Origin: Nannochloropsis oceanica
Lineage: Eukaryota; Sar; Eustigmatophyceae; Eustigmatales; Monodopsidaceae
Reading direction: 5' to 3'
DNA length: 64,000 bases
Assembly (NCBI GenBank): GCA_004519485.1
Contig: CP038135.1
Location: forward strand, 310,001-374,000
This document shows, in pieces, positions 34,148-45,076 of the stretch; the stretch's first letter is position 1; every line of letters begins with the position of its first letter. Both the position numbers and the translations under genes were made by a program. The notes beneath the pieces were generated by a model. That model made no database searches. It saw only the letters and a program-made list of their open reading frames with translations, and was not told the origin of the DNA.

Positions 34148-35100
34148 CTAGAAACACTTCAGCTTCTGTGTGATTTTCTCCCTACACTCCGCACAGCGCT
34201 CCACCTGGGCTATGCACGAACCGCAGTACCGATGCCCACAGGGGACGCACACGTGATCTTTCTGCCTCTCCAAGCAAATCGAGCAATACCTATCGATCTC
34301 GCATTTCTTTGTCAAGGCACACGCCAGATTTTCCTGCAACTTCAACAGATCCTCTTGACTCAACTCCACTAGCTCCTCCACCGCTAACACCCTCGCTCTC
34401 CGGCTCCTCTCCATCTCCTTCTCGTGCACTCGTCTTACAGTACTCAACAGCCCCTCCATCGACCCCTCCATCATCATTGTCCCCCCCCCCCCTCCCCCCC
34501 CTCCCACGGCCCCCATCCCTCCCTCCTCTCCTCCCTTCATCACCATCATCACCGCCCCAACCCCCTCCTCCCTCACCACCTCTCGTATCACAAAGTCGCA
34601 GGTCAACATGAATACCTCCAGATCTGAGGAAGGCCGATAAAAATTCGTGTATCCCCTTCCCTTCCCCAATTGAGGGTCCTCCCCCGGGTCTGGGGTCAGC
34701 AAGATGGGAGTCAGTTTCTCATGGCGCGAGGTCACCAGCACTCCGTCCTCGGACAGGAGGTTCCACGTGGCCCCCACCCGCACGCCGCGGATAGAGGAAT
34801 CCTTGAGGGATAGACAGGTGAGGTAAACCCCGATGAAGCCGGGGTTGGACAGCTTGTCGCCTGTAGGATACAGACTAGAGGAGGGAGGGAGGGAGGGAGG
34901 GAGGGTTGAGTGAGACAAATTTGCCTTGGCAAGGAAGGAAAAGAGGAAGAAAGGAAGGGAGGGATCTGTCTATCGCCAGGGCCTTTATACCTGATAGTGA
35001 AGCTGCCTTCTGGTGTGCTAAAAACAGTGCCCGAGACGTAATCGCCCGCTTGATGCTTCTCTCGTAGCTCCGACAGTGACTTGACGCGAAGTCGGATCAT
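34148..35100 (-). CDS. RING-finger protein, probable E3 ubiquitin ligase
   Basis: Exons 35100-34991 and 34874-34148 give 278 residues; the donor is atcag|gtataa and the acceptor ctctag|tctg, restoring TIS-LYPTGDKL. The C-terminal 45 residues are a C3HC4 RING: CSICLERQKDHVCVPCGH, RYCGSCIAQVERCAEC, with every zinc ligand present, ending ITQKLKCF. A C-terminal RING of this short kind is seen in IAP, MGRN/LUL and neuralized-type ligases. The N-terminal 150 residues (GTVFSTPEGSFTI, GVYLTCLSLKDSSIRGVRVG, LEVFMLTCDFVIREVV) look like a beta-sandwich substrate-binding domain; a MATH/TRAF-like fold is conceivable but not demonstrated. A homopolymer-encoded Gly tract (near 34480-34505) and a helical segment (ELSQEDLLKLQENLACAL) link the two. 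Confidence 0.8.
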
Positions 35101-36011
35101 CCTCTCTTCTTGCTGCCTGGCTTTGCTTGCTGTCCATTATCAGTAAGGAATGGGAAAAATGGAAAGTAAGGGGGAGTGTATATGTATGTATGTGTGTGCA
35201 TCATTGCGATCAAAAACAAGGGAACTTCCACAAGAGAAGCCGCTTGCTATTCACCACGCGGCCGCTCCAATCCACCCCTTGCAGACCCAGCCCAACCCCT
35301 TTAAGGCATCCATCCCCTCCTCAGCGCTCTCTTCTCCTTATTCTTAAATTGACGATGTTTGTAAGCTGGTATCATATAGTGCAGACTACCGCAGTGCTCT
35401 TCTCCTCAATGCCGTCGTGATCATCAGCAAAAGCGATCCTTCCCCCTGGCTTCTGCCCCACCCATGCAGCCACCCTTACCTTTGCGTCGAGGCTCTCCAA
35501 TCTTTTGTCCCTAGTCTTCACAATATATGTCAGAGCGTTCCTGTTGTGGTGTAAAAAGCAGCAGAACACGAGGAAGTGTGAAAGCTTGCGCGTAGAGCAC
35601 TGCTGGCATTCCCTTCGTAGCCTTTTCCGCAAGCCCTACCGCCCCGTCCAAGCCTTGGGGCAAGGCAAGCAGCAGTAGTGGATTAGCCGGAACCTGGCAT
35701 GGTGTTGTCATTGGTCGGGAAAAATACAGGGTTGCCTACCCAACAAGATAAAAGCAAGTGACAGCAATTCACTCATGTCGCCCGTGAGCGAGTGAGGGGA
35801 AGAGCACCTTGTAGTAGTTGCCCCTTCACTTTTCTAAATCGATGACGCCTACTCTACCCTAGTAAGTACTACGGTCCCAACCCATTCATTTTCCTCCTCC
35901 TCGTTCACACATCTACTTGGGGCTAATTTCAGAGAAGTCCGTGGATACAAAATCACGAGAAGCGCGCCGACAACCTCCCCCCTACTCCTTGTCTCCTTGC
36001 CTGCCGAAAGT
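35101..36011. promoter_or_regulatory. Divergent intergenic region
   Basis: Between the starts of the RING gene (minus) and the arrestin gene (plus). It must contain both promoters. The minus-strand ORFs at 35372-35632 and 35849-36118 show no family features. Confidence 0.45.
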
Positions 36012-37639
36012 ATGGGCAATACCAACAGCAACGCGCATGTATCCTTGGCAGTGCAGACGGATAAGATGATATATATGGCCGGGGAAACAGTCAAGGGCTC
36101 TGTGTACGTCATGGTCACGGCAGAAACAGAGGTAAATATACAGGGCCCATTTCTTGCTCATGCCTCCAGCAATTCCATTCCAAAAAGCTCCCTTGACGTA
36201 TCTATGCGAATTTTTAGATAAATGTTCAATTATGATTTCGATGCGGGGATGGCTCTGGTGAACACGGTCTACTTCACACAAATGCCTCCGCGCCTGTTCA
36301 CCCTCCAACACTCCCCCTCTCATCCTATGTTCGAGCGGCATCTGTGTAAGACATTCTCCACCACCATTCGCACCACTCGCACTCTCACAACGACTCCTAT
36401 CCTTTCCCCCTCCCTCTATCGCAAGGCCACCGGGGTCTTCCTCCGCGTCAAGGGCCTCGAGCGGGTGAACTTTACCGAACGCCGCACAGGGCGCGATGCC
36501 GAAGACCTGGATCGGACGCTGTCCGACGAAGTCTCCTTTTTCAACGTCACCATGCCCTTACTTACCGCTCAAGCCGGGTCGCTCCAACCGGGTCAGTACC
36601 AGATCCCTTTCATCTTTTCCCTCCCTGCTTCCTTGCCGGGGACCTACCCGGAAGAAGAAGGGATGAGAGGCGGTGAGACGTATCGATGCTCAATCGATTA
36701 TGAAGTGCTTGCATATGTGGAAGTACCGGGGGTGTTCACAAACAATATTCGGCACAGGCAGCTCTTAGCTGTCACTGCTAATTTCGACCCGAAGGCCATC
36801 CACGCCGAGACAGTCGTAAAGAACAAGAAAGTCTGTTTTGTGTGTTGTATCCCCCGGGGGGAGATTTGGATGAGGGCCTCAATGGACAAGAGCCATTACA
36901 TGCCAGGCGAGACGGCGATGATTGTGGTCGAGATGAATAATGGCTCGAGGGCGACGATTCGTCATGTGAGCATGCGGTTGGTGCGGCAGCTTCGCTTGGG
37001 TACGCGCAGTCAAGGTAAGGAGCTGTCCCTCCCCCTCTCCCTCCCTGCCTGCCTGTGGTCGTATCTGTATTACCACCTCTCCCTCCCGCGGTCATTCAAT
37101 CGCTCACATCCTTTATGTATATGATATCACAATTTCAAACCACAGGCTGGCTTTTCTACCAGTCCGATGTCCTGACGTCCCTCGAGCTCCCAGGTCTACT
37201 CCCCGGGCAATCGTTCATGGACGCCGCAGGACGCACCGTGCCTTTCCTTCTCTCTTCCACCAAGGACGGCAAGCCCCTCCCCGCAGAAGTAAAAGGATCC
37301 ATAGTAGAGTGTACATACGCTGTTAAAATCTTTGTCAAAATCGACTGGACTCCCTCCATTGGCATAGAGGTTCCTATCCATATCTACCACTCGCCCGACC
37401 TTTTCCCCTCGTCCTCCTTGCCCGAAGCATATCATCGTGAGCCGTTGGCGTTGCCCCCAACGGCGAGCGCCGTCGAATGGAATCCGACGATCGAGCAAGA
37501 AGTTGACATTCCCATGGCCTCTGCAGTGGCAATGGAGATGAATGGAAAAGGAGGGGCGCCTGGAGTAGAATCCCCTATAGGGGGGGTGATGCCCTCGGCA
37601 CCGTCAATGCGCTGGTTTGGGAGGGGTAGGGAATTATAG
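36012..37639 (+). CDS. Alpha-arrestin domain protein
   Basis: Exons 36012-36131, 36426-37014 and 37146-37639 give 400 residues. Arrestin N domain: VQTDKMIYMAGETVKGSVYV, then after the first splice ATGVFLRVKGLERVNF, matching the family order of a strand, G-x-V, and the K/R-G-V-x-L-x-x-x-G strand. The middle has LQPGQYQIPFIFSLPASLPG, the conserved P-F-x-F-x-L-P-x-x-L-P-x-S/T motif, and IDYEVLAYVEVPG. The C domain starts WMRASMDKSHYMPGETAMIV and ends IEVPIHIYHSP. The acceptor of intron 1 (tcgcaag|gcc) is AAG, less usual than CAG, but it alone restores the domain. Alpha-arrestins are adaptors that link membrane transporters to ubiquitin ligases for endocytosis. No PPxY motif is obvious in the tail; MGN at the N terminus could be myristoylated (inference). 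Confidence 0.85.
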
Positions 37640-38869
37640 AAGAGGGACAGGAGTTAGGGAAGGAGGGAGGGACAGGTGCATGCCGAAATTGTTGGTCAGT
37701 GAAAAGTATGACCACAGGCATGGCTGTATAAATTTAACAATGAATAAATAATCACGAAGGCGGGGACGACGAGACTGCGGGTGGGAAAACAAAAATTAAA
37801 GCGTGTAAAACGTTTACAAAAAAGAATACAATGATCAGTCGTCGAAGGAAGGCTTGCAAAAAGTCATCTTGTTTGCATATCTATGTGTGCCTTTGCATCG
37901 CTTCGCCTTCTTCTCCTACATACCAATCAATCATATTACCCCCTGTCAAAATTTCTACCTCTCGACTCTTACCTTATATTCCCTCTCCTACTACCACACA
38001 CATGTCATCTACATTCAATTCTCAGTCATCTGCATTTTTGAATTTGTCACCCAAACTGTCTCGCAGCTGGTAATGGGTAATTCTGGGAAACATCCGATTT
38101 GTATATCATCTAATTTCTGTATCTTGTGCCGAAGGCGGGAGGAAACCAAGCGCGGAGGGGAAGAAGGAAAGAGGATCAGTGATTGAAAATGTGAGAAGAG
38201 GATAAACCTTGAGGTTTTCTAACGATAGAAAGAATATACAGGAGGGACTGATAAAACGTACGACTCGTGAGAATGAGAGATGGAGAGGGACTACGAAGAC
38301 GGACCTGGCATGACACAATTAATTACCAACTTCCTTACTCACACCGACAGAAGCAGCGACATACATTTAGAGCTAGGGAGAGGGGCGGTGAGAAATGCAG
38401 ACATACAATCTCAGCGACACAGAAGCACACACACATACACACAGCGGCAGGTGTATGTATATGTACAAGAAGAAATCGTCCAATCAACGGAAAGAGATGT
38501 GCACTCCCTTGGAAGTCCGGTGATGCCATGATTGTTCAAAGGCAAGAGGGATGGAAAGAGTGTTGTTATAAAAAATGAATCTGCCGACCTTTTCGTAAAA
38601 GTGAATGTCCGTAGGATGAAGGAACTCCTTTTAATTGTCATAAGGCGGCGATTGAGGGAGGAGGGGAGGCGGGGAGGGAGGGGAAGAGACAGGAGACAAA
38701 GGAAAGAGTGCGCACACAATGGTAAACGGACAGACACACATGCCAGGAGAGATTTGAGATACGGTGTACAAATTAAAATACACAGAACTATCCTTCCCGC
38801 TCTTTCACCGACGACCAAAAACTTACCGCTCACTACTTTTCTTCCCTCCAGGCTGCTGTTGTTCCTCCC
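37640..38869. other. Convergent 1.2-kb intergenic region
   Basis: Tail-to-tail region between the arrestin and aminotransferase genes, with AATAAA-like sequence at 37741-37748 shortly after the arrestin stop. No gene supported. Confidence 0.5.
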
Positions 38870-39934
38870 TCACATCCTCCGTAGCTCCTCCATGCCTTCC
38901 CATCCCTCATTCATGTCAAATAGCAACCGTGCTCTCAATAAGTTGGTCATCGGCCCTGGTGCCATCGGCAGATCTACTCCCGACAACCCCACACTCGTTC
39001 CCTCCACCCTTCCAATCGGAACTAGCACCCGTCCCGAGCCTGTCAAAAATGCCTCCTCCCACTCCCCGATTTCCTCAATTCTCAAACAGTCATTCACTTC
39101 CCCCACCGGCACACCTAAAGATCGCGCGGCTTCTAGTGTCATTGATCGCATATGCCCCGGCAACACACCATCTTGGGCCGTCACGAGCTTCCCTCCCTTG
39201 ACTGCAAAAATATTGCTCACCAACCCCTCCAAGACCTCTCTATCCCTCCCAGATCCTACAGGGCGAGACAAAGCTACCTCCCCCCCAGGACCCGAGCGAA
39301 ACCGCTCGAGTTCTTGTCTGTCACGTACCCATCTGGAGTGTTTGATTTCTGGGTGTTGCCGCCCATCGCCTCGGACTTCCAAGGTTATGGCTGGAGGCAT
39401 GATTGCATAGGGCATGGTCACGGCGTGGGCGTTTAAGACCAGGCCCGACGATAAAGAGGAGGAGGAGATCGCGGCGTGGACAGTCACAAAGGCGTCGATG
39501 GGGGTTTTAAAGGGCTTCTGTTCGCCAGATTCCTCTACTCTCCGAAGGAGGGCTGCGTCTTCCAGGGCCCCGGCAATCACGTCAAGCACTTGGATGCGCA
39601 TTTCCTTCTCTTGCACCCTGCTTCCACTGCCCCCCGAGGCTCGAATCGCGTGCATCAAGCGCTGCATGTGAAAGTCAAAACCTAACAATGCACCGTCGCG
39701 GGCTCGAAGGCAAGTGTAAGGACCCGGAGGGCGTTCCATCAAAAACTCCCGTGGGGTGATCCCAACGCTCATCCCCCCCTTGGGCGGAGGCGGGTTTTGC
39801 GGCGACAGGCTTGTCAAGGTGCTACCAGAGAACGCTGTGGTGGTGATAGGCAAGAGAACAAGGATAACGAGGAGGAGGAGGGCGAGGTCTGCTGATGGCC
39901 GTAGAAAGTTGGTCTTGACTTGTTGAAGCAGCAT
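38870..39934 (-). CDS. Class IV aminotransferase-fold enzyme, plastid-targeted
   Basis: ORF of 354 residues from the ATG at 39934; the frame is open to 40063, but the preferred start sits just before the signal segment. A basic start and hydrophobic stretch (LALLLLVILVLLPITTTA) lead into FSGSTLTS, the stramenopile plastid presequence form. Class IV (branched-chain aminotransferase/aminodeoxychorismate lyase) marks: CLRARDGALLGFDFHMQRLMHAI near the N terminus, where the Arg and His-x-x-R lie, EVALSRPVG, then VSNIFAVKGGKLVTAQDGVLPGHMRSMTLEAARSLG, the N-I/F-x-V...G-V-L-P-G-x-x-R signature, and EAFLTGSGRVLVPIG, the cofactor-phosphate loop. The usual catalytic Lys is not evident in the E-V-x-L-S-R stretch by eye, so I cannot tell whether pyridoxal phosphate is still bound. 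Possible role: folate or branched-chain amino acid metabolism in the plastid. Confidence 0.78.
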   Translation of the reverse strand: MLLQQVKTNFLRPSADLALLLLVILVLLPITTTAFSGSTLTSLSPQNPPPPKGGMSVGITPREFLMERPPGPYTCLRARDGALLGFDFHMQRLMHAIRASGGSGSRVQEKEMRIQVLDVIAGALEDAALLRRVEESGEQKPFKTPIDAFVTVHAAISSSSLSSGLVLNAHAVTMPYAIMPPAITLEVRGDGRQHPEIKHSRWVRDRQELERFRSGPGGEVALSRPVGSGRDREVLEGLVSNIFAVKGGKLVTAQDGVLPGHMRSMTLEAARSLGVPVGEVNDCLRIEEIGEWEEAFLTGSGRVLVPIGRVEGTSVGLSGVDLPMAPGPMTNLLRARLLFDMNEGWEGMEELRRM

Positions 39935-40786
39935 CGCTCTGAAGTTGCCGCTGGCGCTTGGGATGAGTGTTCCAATTCGGTTTCTCGCAGTCACCGAAAG
40001 TTGTGTGGTCGTTCTGGACTGGCAATTTGAAAGGTGTGTGAGGTGGAGGTGGTGGCCGTGCAATGGGAAATAAACTATGGTTCTAACGTTGTGGGCGTGG
40101 GGTAAGTGGGGTAAGGGGGGTGCGTGGTCATGATGATGATACTGACCAAATGGTTGAGGAGGTTAATCCCCTGGGGTCTAAAAAACAAGGTGGGGATGTA
40201 TGATATTGAGTCACAATGTGAACCGCTTTAAAGCAACATGAGTAAATGGGACGGATCGCCCCTCAAAGCACACCATGCACAAACGCACACACACTCACAC
40301 ACACACCACATTATTCGTTCTTTGGTACTATTTGCCTCTTCCTGCTCGCTTTTCCTTCTTCCCCATGTTTGACATGTATTACAGTATCTACTGCCCTGTC
40401 AAAGATCCCATGTTGGTTGATCTTGGTTGCTGATGCAAACACTTCTTGCTCTCTTCCTTCCCCTACCTTTATTCTCTTTAAGTGCACACAGAGGAAGCAA
40501 ACACCGAAGCCGCTCCTCTCATTTGTGCCTTGCTTCAAACAAAACTCCTGCAGACAGTCAAAATGAACAGATGCACACCTCCGCTAGTCATACGTCATAC
40601 CTATCTCCCGCCATTCCGTCCCCAGATCCTCCCCCCGTCCCCCCCCTAAAAAAAAGTCCCAAATCAAAGCAAGCATCTGAGGATGTGAAACGGAAAATTT
40701 ACGCATGCCCATTTTCCCCTTCCCTTCCCTTCCCCCCTCCCTTCCCCCCTCCCTTCCCTCCCTCCCATCCCACCTCGCTTCTAAAC
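39935..40786. other. Spacer between aminotransferase and four-span protein genes
   Basis: Both neighbours are on the minus strand. Pyrimidine-rich with a few CA units (40280-40305). No gene supported. Confidence 0.5.
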
Positions 40787-41987
40787 CTAAATCATATTTT
40801 CAGCTCTTAGCTCCTGCTCTGCCTGTCTCCGAGCCGACTCCGCCGCCTCCCTCAACTCAAACTCACTCCTCTTCCGCTCAATCGTTGCTTGCTTCTCAAT
40901 TGCACCGACGCTCTTGGCCGCCATGATGTGCAATGCCGCAGCTGATACCAACGCCAGGATCCCCACGACCACCACACGATAGAATGACCTGCCATACGGC
41001 AAGCGGAAACTCGCAAACTCCGGGTCCAAGGCCGAGGTGAGGGAGGAGTGGTAGGCTTTCGTTAACGCCATCCACAACCCCACGGTAGCGAAGGCACACC
41101 CCGCTTGGACGATGTGTAAAACCATGCTGACACGCGCAGTCTTGGCAATATACTGCCCCTTGAGAGATCGGAAGGCAAGGATACAGTATAGCAAGAAAGT
41201 GACCCCCCCAAGGATGGCGGTTACAACCCCCGTGGCCCGCACGCTGTGCAGCAGGCGACAGAGGTGGTGCGCGGAGGGGTTGTCGAAAGACGAGGCCGAG
41301 GGGGAGCACCAGTCCGAGTATGAGGTGTAGCTGAAAACCACAGTCTCTTCTTGCACGGCCTCCATGAATGTTTTAAAGGGGCCCATACGGAAGTCGATCG
41401 TGTCCTCGTAGATCTCGGCTTTGGGGCTAATATCGATCAGGCTCGTCGTGTTCAACGTCCAATCTAGAAAGGAAGGAGAGAGGAAGGAAAGAAGTGGAGT
41501 GACAGGAGAGACGATAAACATCAAAAAGAGTGGAAAGCAGAAAAAGTTGGGAGCTACACCGGGGGGGGGGGGAGTGCCATATACGCCATGGATGGTAAAG
41601 TGGTCAGGAGTTGGAAAGGGGACAGACCAAGGTCAGGGATATCATCCAACAGCATGGCTTTAACAGAAAAAAAGTTGCAACCAATTAAGACATACCTTGG
41701 CTCAGCAGGGACATGATCATGAGAATCACGGGGGCGAGGGTCAGGCCGAAGCCTGCGTGATTCGGGAAATGAGGAGGTTAGAGGAGGGGCGGAGATAGAT
41801 AAGCATAAAGCTTGAATGGGGAAAATGTTATGAGACACCGCTCCACATGTACATGACGACTTATTCATGCGCATACTGATATGGCACATTTACAAGTACG
41901 AGTACCGACTCCATATAAATTCTCTCTCCCACTCTATAATGCTCTACTCTCAGTGCACGTACCGAGTCCCTTGAAAAAGCACGTCAT
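40787..41987 (-). CDS. Four-span membrane protein of claudin/PMP22-like layout
   Basis: Exons 41987-41963 (25 bases), 41752-41696 (57 bases) and 41463-40787 join in phase to 252 residues; all junctions are GT-AG. The first tiny exon starts MTCFFKGLG and, with the second (FGLTLAPVILMIMSLLSQ), makes the first membrane span; without them the protein would lack a start. A loop of about 70 residues with two Cys (SDWCSPSASS, HHLCRLL) follows, then spans VVTAILGGVTFLLYCILAF, VLHIVQAGCAFATVGLWMA and VVVVGILALVSAAALHIMA, and a charged cytosolic coiled-coil tail (IERKRSEFELREAAESARRQ). The W-x(n)-C-x(n)-C first loop with four spans recalls claudin/PMP22 proteins, but the family signature is not clear. 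Function unknown. Confidence 0.68.
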
Positions 41988-42716
41988 GATGAATGAGTGA
42001 GGGCTTTTCGGTAGACAAGCGCCTGTTGTTTGTATACCGTGTAGTACACAGGGGAGTCAGAGTTGTGCAGACATGCGCTTGAATGAATGGCGTGGATGCC
42101 ATCACAGCGCAAAGCATGCATGCCATCGAAACAGGATCTGATCCTGGTTATGGTGGTGAGCCAGGAGCGGGGAAACAAACAGTCGTGGACATGTTGGCTC
42201 CACAACCAGGCAAATTATAGCACCTCGCATGTCCTGAAACAGCTCTAGACACAGGGATCCTATTCTTCGGTCGGCATTGTCGTGTGCGATGCCGTCGGGG
42301 GCTGGATGAAGAACTGTGCATAGAAGCGAATTGTCTGGAGAAATAAATTTGTTGCACCTGGTAGGTTGGATGAGAGTTGGTTGGGAGTCTAGATTGTGCA
42401 GTGCGCTGTCAATGAGACCACATTGTTTATTAACAATGTCCTCACTCCAAGCCCATGCCCATGCAAGCGCTACAAAGACACGTGGATACACCAGCACACC
42501 TCGCAAAAACTGGTCCAAGCCGGGGACTGTTCTTTTGCAAATCAACTCATTTTGTTCCTTGTCGCCCATTCGCAGACTTCGGGATTCTGAAAGCAGTAAG
42601 GTTTTGGGCGAGAACAGTGCAACCCCTACAATCCACGGTCCTATAGGACAGGCCCTCTGATAACTTGTATCCTACACAAACAGACAGGCAAGTATCTCTC
42701 CGCGGTGGCTTAAAAA
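41988..42716. promoter_or_regulatory. Divergent intergenic region
   Basis: Carries the promoters of the four-span protein (minus) and tubulin cofactor C (plus). The small ORFs on either strand show no family character. Confidence 0.45.
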
Positions 42717-44084
42717 ATGGAACCTCCCATCAAGACTCCACTGCCGCCTCCTACCCCGGAGCCATCGACACGCCATACTGAAATGCAAGCCCGCTTTCGA
42801 GCCCAACAAGAAGCACGGATGCAATCCCGAAAGGACAGCAGGGCCAAGGTTCAGCTCGGCAAAGACCCTGCGGAATCTGTTGGCGTCTTTTGGACGGAAT
42901 TGCGGAGGGCACACGAGGACGTGACGAGTAGGCTGGACAACTTGGCCTTGACCGATACGAGCAGCACCAAAATTAGCTGCAACAGCACCAAAATTAGCTG
43001 CAGCAGCAGCAACAATAGCACTGTGGAAGAATCTCTTACTTATTTGAGTGGCAAGGTCCAATCCCTCGATAAGCAGATCGCCGACGCCGCGTTGTTCTTG
43101 CCTCCGTATGACGTCCGCCGGGCCCAGGAAGAAGCTAGTGCCTTACGGAGCAAACTGGAGAAAGTGCGCGCAGCCTTCGCACCACGCAAAAGATTTTCGT
43201 TTGCTTCTCGGCGGCGTACAACAGCAGCAGCAACAGCAACAGCAGCAGAAGAGGAAGGAGCGGTGAATGGAGGCTCCGACGAACTGCGCGGAGAGAGCAC
43301 CAACAGCAGCACCAAACAAACCTGGCGTCCGACGCCGTCCGTAGCACCAACGTCATCGAAAGCCTCTCCAAGCACCACTGCCACTACCAGCGACGAATCG
43401 TCTGGTCTGACAGCCATGGAGGGCTTCTCCTCGCACTCCGACGCCACCCTGAATCTCAACACCCTCCTCTCAACCACCACCAGCCGCAGCAGCAGCAACA
43501 GCAGCAGCAGCAGCATCATAAGCCACCCGAAAGACCTCCTCCTCCGCGACCTTACTCGCTGCACCATCCATCTTCTTGCCCCCCTTCACTTCCTGCGGCT
43601 CGAGAACCTGATCGACTGCAAGCTTCTATGTGGCCCGGTTGTCGGTCCCGTGTATTTGGAGCAATGCCAAGGATGCACATTGTATCTCGCGAGTCGACAG
43701 CTACGGATCCACTGTACCTACGACACTACCTTGTATGTACATGTGACCTCTGGTCCAGTCATCGAAGATTGTGATGGGCTGAAATTCGCGCCGTGGGCCT
43801 TGACTTACCCGGGATGGGAGGAGCAGCTTGTGGAGGCTGGGTTCAGGGCGAGGGGGAGGGAAGGGGAGGGAGGGCAGGGGAATGCGTGGCAGGAGGTGAA
43901 GGACTTTAAGTGGCTGAAGGTGCAACGGTCGCCGCATTGGTCTGTGGTGCCGGAGGAGGAAAGGGTGATGGAAGAGGTGGTTGGAGGAGGGAGCAGTGAT
44001 GGAGAAGGGGAAAGACAAAGGGAGGAGGAGGAGGAGGAGGAGGAGGAGGAGGAGGAGGAGGAGGAAGGAAAGCTGCGATTGTAA
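42717..44084 (+). CDS. TBCC: Tubulin-specific chaperone C (cofactor C)
   Basis: Single-exon ORF of 455 residues. The N-terminal third is helical and charged (MQARFRAQQEARMQSRKDS, FWTELRRAHEDVTSRLDNL), as in the spectrin-like tubulin-binding domain of TBCC. A Ser/Thr-rich linker with a 21-base tandem duplication (42963-43004, STKISCN twice) follows. The TBCC/C-CAP beta-helix spans about residues 275-410: HPKDLLLRDLTRCTIHLLAP, LRLENLIDCKLLCGPVVGPV, YLEQCQGCTLYLASRQLRIHCT, then VTSGPVIEDCDGLKFAPWAL. The Arg in SRQLRIH sits where the GAP arginine finger of TBCC and RP2 lies. In the folding complex with cofactors D and E it triggers GTP hydrolysis on beta-tubulin and releases the heterodimer. The end is an unusually long Glu run encoded by GAG/GGA repeats (44022-44066). 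Confidence 0.92.
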   Translation: MEPPIKTPLPPPTPEPSTRHTEMQARFRAQQEARMQSRKDSRAKVQLGKDPAESVGVFWTELRRAHEDVTSRLDNLALTDTSSTKISCNSTKISCSSSNNSTVEESLTYLSGKVQSLDKQIADAALFLPPYDVRRAQEEASALRSKLEKVRAAFAPRKRFSFASRRRTTAAATATAAEEEGAVNGGSDELRGESTNSSTKQTWRPTPSVAPTSSKASPSTTATTSDESSGLTAMEGFSSHSDATLNLNTLLSTTTSRSSSNSSSSSIISHPKDLLLRDLTRCTIHLLAPLHFLRLENLIDCKLLCGPVVGPVYLEQCQGCTLYLASRQLRIHCTYDTTLYVHVTSGPVIEDCDGLKFAPWALTYPGWEEQLVEAGFRARGREGEGGQGNAWQEVKDFKWLKVQRSPHWSVVPEEERVMEEVVGGGSSDGEGERQREEEEEEEEEEEEEEEGKLRL

Positions 44085-44496
44085 ATCATAAGTCCGGAAA
44101 TAAGGAATCAAATCGAAAATGAACGGCAAATAAAATTCTGATAATGAGGAATAAGGACGGCCAATTTGAGACCAATCTTTCTAACCTTCACACTCTCCAT
44201 CATTTTGTTCCAGCCTGCCCTGCCCTCCTTGATATTGGAAGGAGGCTCTTAATTGGAGTCGGGCCTCCTCCAACGGGACGTCAAACATCATCAAAGCTCG
44301 CCAACTATGCAATGATAACAATGGTGCACCGACCAACAAACACAAAACCACTACCATGGAGGGGGATGACTTGATATCTTCCTGATATGTGATATAGCGT
44401 GGTGTTTTCTTCTCGTTCTATTGTTTCTCTTCCCATTCCCCCGGAAATGTTTGCCCGCCCTCTATCCACTCCCTCCCCCCACAAATATTCTCAGCA
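44085..44496. other. Convergent 3' flanks
   Basis: Tail-to-tail region between the cofactor C gene and the purple acid phosphatase gene; no gene supported. Confidence 0.5.
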
Positions 44497-45045
44497 TTAT
44501 GCTACCGCGATCCTCCCTCCCTCCCATCCTCTCTCATCCCCTTCCTCCCCCTCCTCCTCCACCCTCCTCTCAAAGGACCCATGACGATGCTGCACCAGCC
44601 ACGCCCCATCCACAAATTCATCCCTCTCCCTCCCTCCCTCCCTGGGCTCTACATCACATCCCCGCTGCTCATAATACAAGTGTGTGGCGTTGTGCACCTC
44701 CAAGATAGAGTAACCCCAAATCTCCGCTCGACTCGCCACCCTCTCGGGCTGCTCGCTCTCGAACGGCGTATTGCCCTCTCTGTTCCCACCCGCTCCCGTC
44801 ACAATATACGTCGTCGCCCCCATTTCCCTCGTCCTCCCACCCGTCTTCCCTCCCGGGGCGATATCATAATGCCTCTCCGAATTATGCTCGTGCCCGCAAA
44901 TGTACACGTCGACGCCATACAGGTAAAACAACTCTTCCAACCCCCACTTCCTCTTCCTCCCTCTTTTCCCCGCCCTCCCTTCATCAGTGCCTCGCAAAGA
45001 CGATGAAAGACAAGGCGCATTCCCAGTGGTACTGAGGTTAGCATT

Positions 45046-45076
<31 letters not shown>

